The notes beneath the pieces are model-generated. The model saw only the letters and a program-made list of their open reading frames with translations. It was not told the DNA's origin and made no database searches. A stretch of DNA of 64,000 nucleotides from Chloroflexota bacterium (lineage in GTDB: Bacteria > Chloroflexota > Dehalococcoidia > Lucifugimonadales > UBA3495): positions 1 to 64,000 of the forward strand of contig JAPPCX010000114.1 of the NCBI GenBank assembly GCA_028875655.1. Reading direction: 5' to 3'. The position numbers were made by a program, and so were the translations under genes. The first letter of the stretch is position 1. Every line of letters begins with the position of its first letter. Positions 24,800 through 34,401 of the stretch are shown here, one piece after another.

Positions 24800-27094
24800 G
24801 TGAAGCAACCCGCGCGATTCCGTTCCGACGCCGACTATGCTGGTATTATGTGGCCATCCCCGCCGATGGCTGAAACAGTACCAGCGATGACAACCCAATC
24901 GTACACGCCTGACGCCCACCGGCTGGCCGCTTCGCTGGCGGCGATCTACGCCGGACATCCCGATGCCCAAGGGTTGCCGGCGGCCCGTCGCGTCGCCGTA
25001 GCCGTGGCGGACTTGCTGCCCCACGAACCGGGAGCGGATCCGGCCGCCGTAAACATGGCGGCGTTGTACCACCTGGCTGGCAGGCTCGACGACCCGGCGC
25101 GGGCGCAAGCATCCGCCGTCATTGCCGACGCCTGGCTGCGGGGGGCCGGCGCGCCGGAGCCGTTTGTGGCATCGACTCGCGCCGGAGTTCTGGGAGCATG
25201 GGGCGTTGGCGGTGATGACGTGAACGGGCGGTTGCTTTGGCACGCCGCGCAACTGGATCTTGTCAGTGTGGAACGCCACGCGGACTACCTTAAAAACGTT
25301 CCGCCGGCCGGCCGGGCGAGAGAAAACTACCTGTCTGCCTATCGCCGCGAGTGCCTGACGCCGGCGCTGGGTCTGCGCGAGCGACTGGCGATACCGTCGG
25401 CGGTAGAGATGTACGAAGCACGGATGTCGCGGCTGGCGGCTTGGCTGGACGCTCAGGACGCGGCCCTGGTTCCCGGCGATTGGCGCCGCCTGTCGGAGGT
25501 TACGGATATAGGGCGCGGGGTGGAACGGCTGCTGGACGGGGAAGACCCGGCGCTGGTGCGGTCGGAAGTGCCAGCCGGCGGACTGCCCTACGCGGAGTAC
25601 CGGGGCCGGCAGCGAGCGATCATTGCCGGCAGCCACGACCGTATCCTGGAGTTAACTCACGACCGCATCGAGGCGTCGCGGAACGTGGCGGCGGAGAAGT
25701 ACCTGGAGAGCGACACCATCCACAAGCCGGCGGTGGAGGAGAACCTGTTCGTGGGCGCGCGGCGCAAGGCGCGACAATTGGGGCTTTCGACGGAAACGGC
25801 GGAGGACATCGCGCGGCTGCTGCTGTCAAATGCGCGGGAAGTGCAGGAACGGACACTCAACGACATTGCCCAACGGCTCAGCCGGCTGCACGGGCAGATT
25901 TTGGACGCAGATTCCCCGGAGACGCGCACCGAGGAGGCTGACATGGCAATACCGTCGCTGGTGGTGCGCACCGGCGACCAGCCATTGGCCCGCGAAAACG
26001 AGCTGATCAAGGAGTTGCGAGTTACCGGTCTTAACGAGGCGTACCCGGAGCAGCAGGCGCGATTCGCGCAGTGGTTTGAGACGCCCCATCCCTACATACT
26101 GACCGGGCAGATCGTGGGCAGCCGGGACGCGGACCTGTTCATGCAGGCGCTGGCCGATGGCCAACGGTGCCGGGTCATCGCGGCGATGGCGACGGACGGG
26201 CCGATGCACCTGGGCCACGGTGCATTGGGGAACCTGCTGATTTACTTCCAGTCTATGGGAGCCGAAATCTCGCTGGGGTTCCGCGACGAGTCCGGTTCAC
26301 GCGAGCAGGCGCGACAGACCATGTGTGATCGTCTCCTGTCGCTGGCCGTGAATGGGCTTGATCTGGAACGGGCAGACGCATACCTGCAACTGGACCGGTC
26401 CGCCGTGGTGGAGACGGCTTTCGCGCTGGGCGAAGCGACCCCGCTCAGCGTGCTCAACTCGGCGCTGGGGCTGCGGCTGAGCAGCAGCGCCACCGATACT
26501 TTCCTGCCCTTGCTGCGTTTGGCTGACATTCTGCACGTCCAGCAGCCTGAACTCGGCGGGCCGTGTCGCACGCTGGTGATTGACGGCATCGGCGGCGACG
26601 TGTACGTGCGGATGGCTCGGAACGTCGCCGAGGGGTTCGGGTTCGTCAAGCCCTCCGCGCTGTACCTGCGGATGATGCGTAACCTAACCACCTACGACGA
26701 TCCGGCCACGGGCAGCGCCGTGGAGGTGATGACCAACGCGGTGCCCCAGGGCCGCATCGCGTACGATGACGCTGTCGATGACATTCGCCGGCGGATCGGG
26801 CGCGCCTACACCGGCGGGCGTCGGACGCTGGAAGAGCAGCGCAAGCTGGGCGGCAACCCGGACCCGCGGGTTTGCAGCGTTTCGAGCCTGCACGCCTTTC
26901 ACTGCACGCCGGACGGGGATGCGTACGCCGCGTTGCGGGAACGGTGTCGTTCCGGGGACTTGCTTTGCGGTGAGTGCAAGGCTTCAGCGGTGGACAAACT
27001 GCTAGAATACTTTGAGCAACGTCATGAAGCGCGGTCTCGCCTGCCGGAGTCAGTGAGCGAGCGCGCCCGAACCCTGGCCGGCATAGTCAGATAA
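24800..27094 (+). CDS. Three-part fusion: helical N-domain, AroQ chorismate mutase, archaeal-type TrpRS-like domain
   Basis: A 764-residue protein I do not know as a named family. Residues about 40-260 are helical, loosely HD-like but without the His-Asp dyad. Residues 265-365 match AroQ chorismate mutase: Arg289, Lys300, Glu313 and Gln349 fall at the exact spacing of E. coli Arg28, Lys39, Glu52 and Gln88. Residues 395-750 match archaeal/eukaryotic-type TrpRS, with HLGH at 470-473 and TGGRRTLEEQRKLGGNPD at 671-688. The KMSKS loop is degenerate (VMTNA at 643-647), lacking the lysines. True trpS follows 23 nt downstream. Start uncertain: GTG 24800, ATG 24866 or ATG 24887. Confidence 0.75.
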   Translation: MKQPARFRSDADYAGIMWPSPPMAETVPAMTTQSYTPDAHRLAASLAAIYAGHPDAQGLPAARRVAVAVADLLPHEPGADPAAVNMAALYHLAGRLDDPARAQASAVIADAWLRGAGAPEPFVASTRAGVLGAWGVGGDDVNGRLLWHAAQLDLVSVERHADYLKNVPPAGRARENYLSAYRRECLTPALGLRERLAIPSAVEMYEARMSRLAAWLDAQDAALVPGDWRRLSEVTDIGRGVERLLDGEDPALVRSEVPAGGLPYAEYRGRQRAIIAGSHDRILELTHDRIEASRNVAAEKYLESDTIHKPAVEENLFVGARRKARQLGLSTETAEDIARLLLSNAREVQERTLNDIAQRLSRLHGQILDADSPETRTEEADMAIPSLVVRTGDQPLARENELIKELRVTGLNEAYPEQQARFAQWFETPHPYILTGQIVGSRDADLFMQALADGQRCRVIAAMATDGPMHLGHGALGNLLIYFQSMGAEISLGFRDESGSREQARQTMCDRLLSLAVNGLDLERADAYLQLDRSAVVETAFALGEATPLSVLNSALGLRLSSSATDTFLPLLRLADILHVQQPELGGPCRTLVIDGIGGDVYVRMARNVAEGFGFVKPSALYLRMMRNLTTYDDPATGSAVEVMTNAVPQGRIAYDDAVDDIRRRIGRAYTGGRRTLEEQRKLGGNPDPRVCSVSSLHAFHCTPDGDAYAALRERCRSGDLLCGECKASAVDKLLEYFEQRHEARSRLPESVSERARTLAGIVR

Positions 27095-27117
27095 TTCACT
27101 TGGGAGACTTGGGAACC

Positions 27118-28134
<1,017 letters not shown>

Positions 28135-28170
28135 TATATCAACCGACTTCTGCTCGTAAGCGTCCGATTT

Positions 28171-28695
28171 CTATGGCGGTGATAGGTTCCGCGAGAATCC
28201 CACCGGCGACGTGTCGCCGATTTCCAGGCTGTCATCGCCGGCAAGCCGCCGCAGCCGTCGCAACTGCCGGATGCTGGTGATGGTGAACGGACGCGGCGGC
28301 GTGACAGTCAGCTCAATCAGGTAGGGCACTAGTTCCTCAACCTTGTCAATCATCGCGGCCAGTTCTTCAACGTGGTGGTAGTTCTCGTAAAAATTCTCGT
28401 GACCCACCCAATAGGCTTCATACAAGGCTTCATATTGCTCGCCATCAAAGCCATATTCCAGCGCGACCTGTCGGGCAACTTCATGCACGTCCTGATGGGA
28501 TTTGTGCGGCCAGCCCCGTTGCTCTGCGATGGCTTTCATCGGCTGCACCACTGCGCCCCAGGCCTTTTCGCCGGCTTGCAGGCGACTGCCCGCAGCCAGT
28601 TCTTCACGAGCATGAATGAGCAGCTGCCGGCTGATTTGGCAGCGGTCTTCCGTGCTTTGAACGCCGGGTTCAGGCAACTCCGGTGCGGTGGTCAT
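28171..28695 (-). CDS. PaREP1-like (HEPN-type helical) protein
   Basis: A 174-residue helical protein. The block ISRQLLIHAREELAAGSRLQ, then AGEKAWGAVVQPMKAIAEQRGW and H at the end of the next helix, resembles the PaREP1/HEPN family, members of which include nucleic-acid-linked and substrate-binding helical bundles. The ATG at 28695 is chosen because the ORF-track extension up to 28944 runs over the upstream gap and into the divergent thiolase gene. The ribosome site is weak. It stands alone. Function unknown. Confidence 0.6.
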   Translation of the reverse strand: MTTAPELPEPGVQSTEDRCQISRQLLIHAREELAAGSRLQAGEKAWGAVVQPMKAIAEQRGWPHKSHQDVHEVARQVALEYGFDGEQYEALYEAYWVGHENFYENYHHVEELAAMIDKVEELVPYLIELTVTPPRPFTITSIRQLRRLRRLAGDDSLEIGDTSPVGFSRNLSPP

Positions 28696-28828
28696 GGGTA
28701 AAGTACTCACATATAAGACGGTATTATCATCCTCATCATAGCACGTCTCGAGAAAAGCCAAATCTTGAATCCCCGCCCTCGCCATGTTAGCGTAGCCACC
28801 TACCTTTGCAGCCGTCGGAGGGAACGAT

Positions 28829-30058
28829 ATGGCAGGCAATCCGCGAGACAAGTATTGCATCGTAGGTGTCGGCGAGACCGAATATAGCCGTGCCTCGGGG
28901 CGCACCACCCGGGCATTGGGCGCGGAGGCCATCCGCAACGCCATGAACGACGCCGGCCTGACTCCCGACGATGTTGACGGGATGCTGAGCTACCACGGCG
29001 GCGATTCAACGCCGTCCACGTCCATCCAGTACGACCTGGGCATCCGGCCCAACTTCTACATGGACTGTTCCGGCGGCGGGTCGTCCACCGAGGCGCTGGT
29101 GGGCTTGGCCATCGGGGCGATTGAGGCCGGCATGTGCGACGTGGTTGCCATTTTCCGGTCCATGAACGGCTATTCCAGTGTGCGCATCGGCGGTACGGGA
29201 GCGCGGGCGTCGGCGCCCATCGGCGGGCTGGACCTGATGAAGCGACCCTACGGTCTGATCAGCGCGGTGCAGCAGTTTTCGTACACGTTCACCCGGCACA
29301 TGGCTGAGTACGGCGTGAAAAGCGAGGACCTGGCGGCGATCAAGGTAGCGCACTCGAACCACGCTTCCAACAACCCCAAGGCGCTGATGAAGCACCGCGT
29401 CACCGTGGACGACGTGATGAATTCGCGGTGGATCATCCGGCCGGTGGCGCATCTGCTGGACTGCTGCCTGGAAACCGACAACGCCACCTGTGTCATCGTG
29501 ACCTCGGCGGAGCGGGCCAAAGACCTCAAGCACAAGCCCATCTACATCAAGGGAGTGCAGGGTCGCGGCACCAAGCCCGGCGGCGACTTCCACTACCAGC
29601 ACGGGCCAATCACGCGGGTGGCCGGCCACTACGTTGGCCCGCGCGTGTTCGACCTGGCCGGCGTCAAGCACGATGACGTTGACATAACCGGCTGCTACGA
29701 CGCCTTCACGTACACGGTGCTGCTGCAATTCGAGGATTACGGCTGGTGCGAAAAGGGCGAGGGCAAGGACTACGTTACCAGCGGCATCATCAACCTGGGC
29801 GGCAAGCGGCCTAACAACCTGAGCGGCGGCCACCTCTGCGAGGGCTACACCCACGGCATGAACATGGTCATTGAGAACGTGCGCCAACTGCGCGGCACGG
29901 TTGACGACTACTGCCCCGGCGCCCTGGAGGGCGACCATACCTTCGATTACGCAGAGGGTGGATGCCGGCAGGTGCAAGACGCCAAGATCAGCATGAACAT
30001 GGGCTGGGGCACCCCGGCGGTGGGCAGCTCCCTGATCATGGGGAATGTGCTGAGCTAG
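28829..30058 (+). CDS. Thiolase-family protein (acetyl-CoA acetyltransferase / lipid-transfer-type)
   Basis: A 409-residue thiolase-fold protein of the SCP2/lipid-transfer subgroup. The N-terminus reads YCIVGVGETEYSR, the nucleophile region MDCSGGGSSTEALVGLA, and the late block GGHLCEGYTHGMNMVIENVR carries the catalytic histidine. GGAGGG precedes the ATG. The DUF35 zinc-ribbon/OB protein 153 nt downstream is the normal partner of these thiolases, so the two probably form one complex in acyl-CoA or sterol-like side-chain breakdown. The substrate is not determined. Confidence 0.87.
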   Translation: MAGNPRDKYCIVGVGETEYSRASGRTTRALGAEAIRNAMNDAGLTPDDVDGMLSYHGGDSTPSTSIQYDLGIRPNFYMDCSGGGSSTEALVGLAIGAIEAGMCDVVAIFRSMNGYSSVRIGGTGARASAPIGGLDLMKRPYGLISAVQQFSYTFTRHMAEYGVKSEDLAAIKVAHSNHASNNPKALMKHRVTVDDVMNSRWIIRPVAHLLDCCLETDNATCVIVTSAERAKDLKHKPIYIKGVQGRGTKPGGDFHYQHGPITRVAGHYVGPRVFDLAGVKHDDVDITGCYDAFTYTVLLQFEDYGWCEKGEGKDYVTSGIINLGGKRPNNLSGGHLCEGYTHGMNMVIENVRQLRGTVDDYCPGALEGDHTFDYAEGGCRQVQDAKISMNMGWGTPAVGSSLIMGNVLS

Positions 30059-30083
30059 ACACTCGCCCCTATGCTTTTCTTTC

Positions 30084-30190
30084 GTCAGAATCAGGATTCT
30101 CAGGATGATTGGATTTTCAGGATGTTAGTGTCGAACCGCCAACCAACTCAATCCTGATAATCCGAAAATCTCGTAAATCCTGATTCTGAC
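30084..30190. repeat. 107-bp inverted repeat (MITE-like hairpin)
   Basis: The ends are a perfect 15-bp inverted pair, GTCAGAATCAGGATT and AATCCTGATTCTGAC. The interior continues the pairing imperfectly (GATTGGATTTTCAGGAT against ATCCTGATAATCCGAAAATC). It is AT-richer than its surroundings and lies between thiolase and its DUF35 partner. It is not related to the other repeat families here. No target duplication was identified. Confidence 0.75.
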
Positions 30191-30211
30191 AATTGCACAT
30201 GGAGAATAACC

Positions 30212-30724
30212 ATGCCAAATTACACCTACCGGGGCATCACCCTGAGCATCCCCGAGAACGATTCCGAATACAAAGGTTACTTCGAGGCCGCCGGCGAGGG
30301 TCGTCTGGTAGTTAAGAAGTGCGCCGACTGCGGCCTGCTGCGCGGCGAGCCGGGGCCGGCCTGTCCCTGGTGTACCTCGATCAACTGGGAGTGGCAGCAG
30401 GTGTCCGGCAAAGGCACCATCTACTCGTACCAGGTGGTGGCCCACACTGTGATCCCCAGCTTCCGCGACCTGACACCCTTTGCCATCGTGCTGGTGGAAC
30501 TGGACGAGCAACGGGGAGAACCCACCGAGTTTGACGGGTTGCGCATCACCGGCAACCTGGTGGACGGCGACTTCAACATGGAAAAAGAGGAGAACGTCGG
30601 CATCGGCAAGCGGGTGGAGGCAGTGTTCCAGCCGGTGGAAGAGGGGTTTATGCTGCCGCAGTGGAAGCTGGTCGACGAGCCGGACCAGGGCTTCACCTGG
30701 TCGCACAATGTTCCGGAGAGTTAG
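30212..30724 (+). CDS. DUF35 / OB-fold nucleic-acid-binding-like protein with zinc ribbon, thiolase partner
   Basis: A 170-residue member of the COG1545 group. The rubredoxin-like zinc ribbon is CADCGLLRGEPGPACPWC, followed by an OB-fold beginning GKGTIYSYQVVAH. These proteins form complexes with thiolases and hydratases in CoA-thioester metabolism, and this one follows the thiolase. GGAG lies upstream of the ATG. The 107-bp hairpin repeat separates it from the thiolase gene and might affect readthrough between the two. Confidence 0.87.
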   Translation: MPNYTYRGITLSIPENDSEYKGYFEAAGEGRLVVKKCADCGLLRGEPGPACPWCTSINWEWQQVSGKGTIYSYQVVAHTVIPSFRDLTPFAIVLVELDEQRGEPTEFDGLRITGNLVDGDFNMEKEENVGIGKRVEAVFQPVEEGFMLPQWKLVDEPDQGFTWSHNVPES

Positions 30725-30728
30725 CTGC

Positions 30729-31427
30729 CTAACGCCTGATTTCGGGCGCACTCAGCGATGCGCTGGCCGGTTGGAATAGCCATACTTCCGTTTGGGCCGG
30801 TAGATTCCGCTCGGTGAATTCGAACCGGTCGGCTTGGAGACGCCGCACTTCCGGCTGGCGCTTGAGCCACCCGCCAGGGGGCAGCAACTCACACTCCGAC
30901 GAGTGCAAACCCGGTATGGCGTAGTGCATCGGGATGACTACTCGGGGTTGTAATCTCTCTACCAGCGAGTCCACCTGCTCATAGGTCAGCAGGTGGCTGG
31001 AGTCGTCCACCGTTACCAGCAGCACGTCGACGTCTCCGACGGCCTGGGCCACGTCGGCCGGCCATTCCACTCGGTTGTCGCCGATGTGCAAGAACCGGAC
31101 GCCGTTGGATTCCAACCGGAACATTACGTTGGGGAAGTCGCGGAGGCGGGAGGCGCCGGAGTGAAGGTCCCGGACGCCGCGTATCCGGATATCGCCCGCG
31201 GCGAAGTCGCCGGGCATCCGCAGGACCGACGCCGCTTCAGGTAGGCGGTCAACGGCGTCGTGGTCAAAGTGCGCGTGGGTAATCAGCCCCAGGTCGTAGC
31301 GGACTTGCGGGAACAAGCGGGTGAACCAATAGCGGTCGGCCGCATTGCGGTAGGGATCGGCTATGACCGTCACGCCGCTGGGCGTTTCCCAGCGAAAGGC
31401 GCAGTGGCCGAAGTAAGTGAGTCTCAC
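30729..31427 (-). CDS. MBL-fold metallo-hydrolase
   Basis: A metallo-beta-lactamase-fold hydrolase of about 232 residues. The metal-binding HxHxDH is THAHFDHDAVDRL, followed by downstream metal histidines in FLHIGDN and VIPMHYAIPG. The N-terminus VRLTYFGHCAF matches the family's LTYFGHS opening, so GTG at 31427 is preferred to GTG at 31451, which overlaps the upstream NTF2-like gene. The substrate is unknown. Its stop lies 5 nt from the DUF35 stop on the other strand (convergent). Confidence 0.82.
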   Translation of the reverse strand: MRLTYFGHCAFRWETPSGVTVIADPYRNAADRYWFTRLFPQVRYDLGLITHAHFDHDAVDRLPEAASVLRMPGDFAAGDIRIRGVRDLHSGASRLRDFPNVMFRLESNGVRFLHIGDNRVEWPADVAQAVGDVDVLLVTVDDSSHLLTYEQVDSLVERLQPRVVIPMHYAIPGLHSSECELLPPGGWLKRQPEVRRLQADRFEFTERNLPAQTEVWLFQPASASLSAPEIRR

Positions 31428-31432
31428 GATGG

Positions 31433-31849
31433 CTAGTCGGCCTTGCGCCACATCTCGTAGCCGATTTCCTTGCTGATGAGGCCGTCGCGCATCTCAAAGA
31501 TATGGACCAGACGCATTTCGACCTGCGTTCCCGGGTTCAGAGGCAGGTAGCCCTCGCCGGTAAGACGGAAGCGCACCACGCTGTCGTCCACCACGCGGTC
31601 CTCGGTGGCGAAACGTTGCAGCGTCTCGAATTCGACGTCCTCCATCTTGGCGAACATCTCAGTGTAATTGTCGGCGACGGCGCGTTTGCCTTCGAAACGC
31701 AGGCCGCGGGCCGGGGCTTCCCACACCACGTCGTCGGTGTAGAGGTCAAGGGCGGCCTCGACCTCGTTGGTGGCTTCGGAATGGAAGTGCGCTTCGACGG
31801 CGGCCAGGTTGGCGGCGATAATGTCGGTTGGTTGTGCGTTAGAGGACAT
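31433..31849 (-). CDS. NTF2-like (SnoaL-type) small protein
   Basis: A 138-residue cone-fold protein of the SnoaL/limonene-epoxide-hydrolase-like group. Family features are LDLYTDDVVWEAPARGLRFE near the N-terminus and VHIFEMRDGLISKEIGYEMW near the C-terminus. These are small-molecule isomerases, hydrolases or binding proteins. The real start is ATG at 31849 with GAGAGGAG upstream; the ORF-track frame from 32950 is antisense to the formamidase gene. The next gene on the strand, the MBL hydrolase, starts about 5 nt after its stop. Confidence 0.75.
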   Translation of the reverse strand: MSSNAQPTDIIAANLAAVEAHFHSEATNEVEAALDLYTDDVVWEAPARGLRFEGKRAVADNYTEMFAKMEDVEFETLQRFATEDRVVDDSVVRFRLTGEGYLPLNPGTQVEMRLVHIFEMRDGLISKEIGYEMWRKAD

Positions 31850-31954
31850 GGCAACGGCTCCTCTCAATAGTTGCGTTTCTTGACACCTGTAGGGGCCGCC
31901 GATAGCATCCGACAAGTCGGCCACGGGAACAGCGCGGCCGGGGAGGGAAACGCT

Positions 31955-33064
31955 ATGCAGAGCATCACCATCGACCGCAGCAAGCCCCTGCGCGAGGAGT
32001 CTAACACAGGGCATAACCGGTGGCATCCCGACATCCCGCCCGTGGTGGAAGTTGACGAAGGCGAAGAAGTGGTCGTCGAAACGCGCGACGCTTTCGACGG
32101 CCAGATGCGCCCGGGCGTCACCGAGGCGGACTTCGCGGGCATGGACGCCGGAGTGATCCATCCCCTCACCGGGCCGGTGGCGGTCAAGGGTGCGGAGCCG
32201 GGCGACCTGCTGGAAGTGGAGTTCGTGGACATTCAACCCCAGCCCTACGCATTCAGTGTCATTTTCCCCGGCTTCGGGTTCCTGCGGGACGTTTTTACTG
32301 ATCCGTTCATGGTGCATTGGAACATCGCGGACGGCTACGCGACCTCCGACCAGATACCCGGCGTTCGTGTGCCCGGCGCGTCGTTTATGGGCGTCTCCGG
32401 GGTCGCCCCATCCCACGCGCAGCTGGAGGCCTGGACGCGGCGGGAGGCAGAGCTTGCGGAGCGCGGCGGCGCGGCCCTGCCGCCAGACGCAGCGGGCGCG
32501 GTTCCGATTTCCGGCGTCGGGGCGACTCACGGCATCCGCACGTTGCCGCCCCGGGAAAACGGGGGCAACTTCGACGTGAAGCAGCTTTCGACGGGCTCGA
32601 AGCTGCTGCTGCCGGTGGCGGTGGACGGCGCGCTGTTCTCCACCGGCGACGGCCATTTCGCCCAGGGCGACGGTGAGGTGTGCGTAACCGCCGTGGAAAT
32701 GGGAGCGACCTGCACGGTGCGGTTCCGGGTGCTCAAAGGGGAAGCGGCCCGACATAACATCCGCTGGCCGCGCTTCAGCCGGGACGACTACTACATCGCG
32801 CCGGAGTGGGCCGCGCCGCGCCGTTTCGTCGCCACCATGGGAATGCCGGTGACCGACGACGGAGTGAACGACGGCGAGAACCTGACCCTGGCGTGCCGCA
32901 ACGCCATCCTGAACATGATCGACCTGTTGCAGGAACGAGGGTTCAGCCACAACCAGGCCTACGTGATTTGCAGCGTGGCTGTGGACCTGAAGGTGAGCAA
33001 CGTGGTGGACGTGCCCAACTACACGGTATCGGCGTTCCTGCCGGAGGACTTGTTTGTGGGATAG
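31955..33064 (+). CDS. Acetamidase/formamidase family protein
   Basis: A 369-residue FmdA/AmdA-family amidase, which releases ammonia from formamide or a related short amide in the cytoplasm. Family blocks are RDAFDGQM, VIHPLTGPVAVKGAEPGDLL, the GFGFLRD region, and the C-terminal NMIDLLQERGFSHNQAYVIC. GGGAGGG lies upstream of the ATG at 31955; the ORF-track start at 31871 is less likely. The gene is divergent from the NTF2-like gene and convergent with the CaiB-family pair. Confidence 0.87.
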   Translation: MQSITIDRSKPLREESNTGHNRWHPDIPPVVEVDEGEEVVVETRDAFDGQMRPGVTEADFAGMDAGVIHPLTGPVAVKGAEPGDLLEVEFVDIQPQPYAFSVIFPGFGFLRDVFTDPFMVHWNIADGYATSDQIPGVRVPGASFMGVSGVAPSHAQLEAWTRREAELAERGGAALPPDAAGAVPISGVGATHGIRTLPPRENGGNFDVKQLSTGSKLLLPVAVDGALFSTGDGHFAQGDGEVCVTAVEMGATCTVRFRVLKGEAARHNIRWPRFSRDDYYIAPEWAAPRRFVATMGMPVTDDGVNDGENLTLACRNAILNMIDLLQERGFSHNQAYVICSVAVDLKVSNVVDVPNYTVSAFLPEDLFVG

Positions 33065-33069
33065 GAGGC

Positions 33070-34401
33070 CTAGATCACTCCGCCCTCGGCGTAGAGGAGC
33101 ATCTGGGAGTTGGTGAGGCCGAGTTCGCCCTGTAGGATTTCGGCGTTGTGCTCGCCGATCAGCGGCGCGCGCCGGCTGATGCGCCAGGGGGAGCCGTTGA
33201 ACAGCATGGCCGGGCCGGGGTAGGTAAAGGTGCGCCCCAACTCGGGGTGCTCGACTTCCTTGAAGAATTCACGGTCGGTCAGGTGTTCGTCGGCGACGAT
33301 CTCGTCCATGCTGCGGATTGCTCCCCAGGGGAAATCGCGCTGCTGGCCGCCGTGGAATGAGTCCATCAGCGTGGAGTTCATGAAGAAGTTCTTCATCACC
33401 TGCACGATGTGGTCGTTCTCAGCGGCGATGACCTCGGGGTCTTGATACCGCTCGTCCGTCAGGTCGTCGGCCATGCCGGACTGGTCGAACCACTCCGCGA
33501 GCAGCTTGAGGCGCGCCGGCGTCAGGTTGGTGCCCGAGCGGGTGGTATTGAGCCAGCCGCCATCGCCGGTGGGGAACTGGATGGCAGGGGACATATCGGG
33601 CGCGGCGTGGCGTCCGGTGTGTCGCTGCACCACCTCGCCGGTGGACAGGTAGATGGCGATGGCGCCCTCGGTGGTGAGGGCGCAAGCCTCGTGGATGGAG
33701 GCATCGATGTACTGTCCTTCGCCGGACAGGAAGCGGTAGTACAGCGCGGCCATGATGCCGATGTAGGCGTAGTGCGCGCCGATGTGCCAGGAGTTGCCGC
33801 CGCCGGGCGCGATGGGCGGCGGATTGGGCACGTCGATGTCGTCGTAGCCGGAGGATGCCATCTGTCCACCGCCGGCCATCTGGGTGATGTCGCTGCTGAC
33901 GTAGTCGCGCCACGGGCCGGTCTGCCCGTAGGGTGTCAGCGAGCACATGATGAGGCCGGGGTTATCGGCGGATAACGTTTCGAAACCGAGGCCCAGGGAT
34001 TCCAGGTAGCCGGGCTTGCGGCTTTCCAGCACGATGTCGGCAGTGGCGGCCAGACGCTTGAAAATCTCCTGGCCCTGCGGGGTTTCCAGGTTCAGGGTGA
34101 TGCCGCGCTTGGAGGTGTTGTAGTGCCAGAAGGACAGGCTGCGCTCCCGGTGGGGAACGTCATCCATGAAGGGGCCGAAGCTCCGACATGCCTCGCCGCC
34201 CGGCGGTTCGATCTTGATGAGGTCGGCGCCGTTGTCGGCCATCAGCTTGCCGCAGAACTGGCCCTTCTCGTCGCAGATTTCCAAGACTCGGAGGCCGTCG
34301 AGCGCACCGGGGAGGCTAAGGTTGGCGGGAAGCGCGCCGCCGATGTCCACTCCGTCTTGCCCGTTGCTCCCGTCCGATAGATTGCCGTTGGCGGATGTCA
34401 T
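33070..34401 (-). CDS. CaiB/BaiF CoA-transferase family protein (second of tandem pair)
   Basis: A family III CoA-transferase, 443 residues, moving CoA between carboxylic acids. Recognisable blocks are GLRVLEICDEKGQFCGKLMAD and NGADLIKIEPPGG near the N-terminus, NLETPQGQEIFKRL, and GQYIDASIHEACALT, which carries the likely catalytic aspartate. The start is ATG 34401 with GAGG upstream; the ORF-track start at 34449 is inside the upstream gene. The start overlaps the upstream CaiB-family stop as ATGA, so the two are coupled and may form a heteromer. The substrate is unknown. Confidence 0.88.
   Translation of the reverse strand: MTSANGNLSDGSNGQDGVDIGGALPANLSLPGALDGLRVLEICDEKGQFCGKLMADNGADLIKIEPPGGEACRSFGPFMDDVPHRERSLSFWHYNTSKRGITLNLETPQGQEIFKRLAATADIVLESRKPGYLESLGLGFETLSADNPGLIMCSLTPYGQTGPWRDYVSSDITQMAGGGQMASSGYDDIDVPNPPPIAPGGGNSWHIGAHYAYIGIMAALYYRFLSGEGQYIDASIHEACALTTEGAIAIYLSTGEVVQRHTGRHAAPDMSPAIQFPTGDGGWLNTTRSGTNLTPARLKLLAEWFDQSGMADDLTDERYQDPEVIAAENDHIVQVMKNFFMNSTLMDSFHGGQQRDFPWGAIRSMDEIVADEHLTDREFFKEVEHPELGRTFTYPGPAMLFNGSPWRISRRAPLIGEHNAEILQGELGLTNSQMLLYAEGGVI

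Noticed and set aside
31850-32950. N-terminal 367 residues of the NTF2-like ORF (31433-32950 minus)
   Set aside because: This part is antisense to the formamidase gene; the ATG at 31849 with GAGAGGAG gives a normal-length NTF2-like protein.
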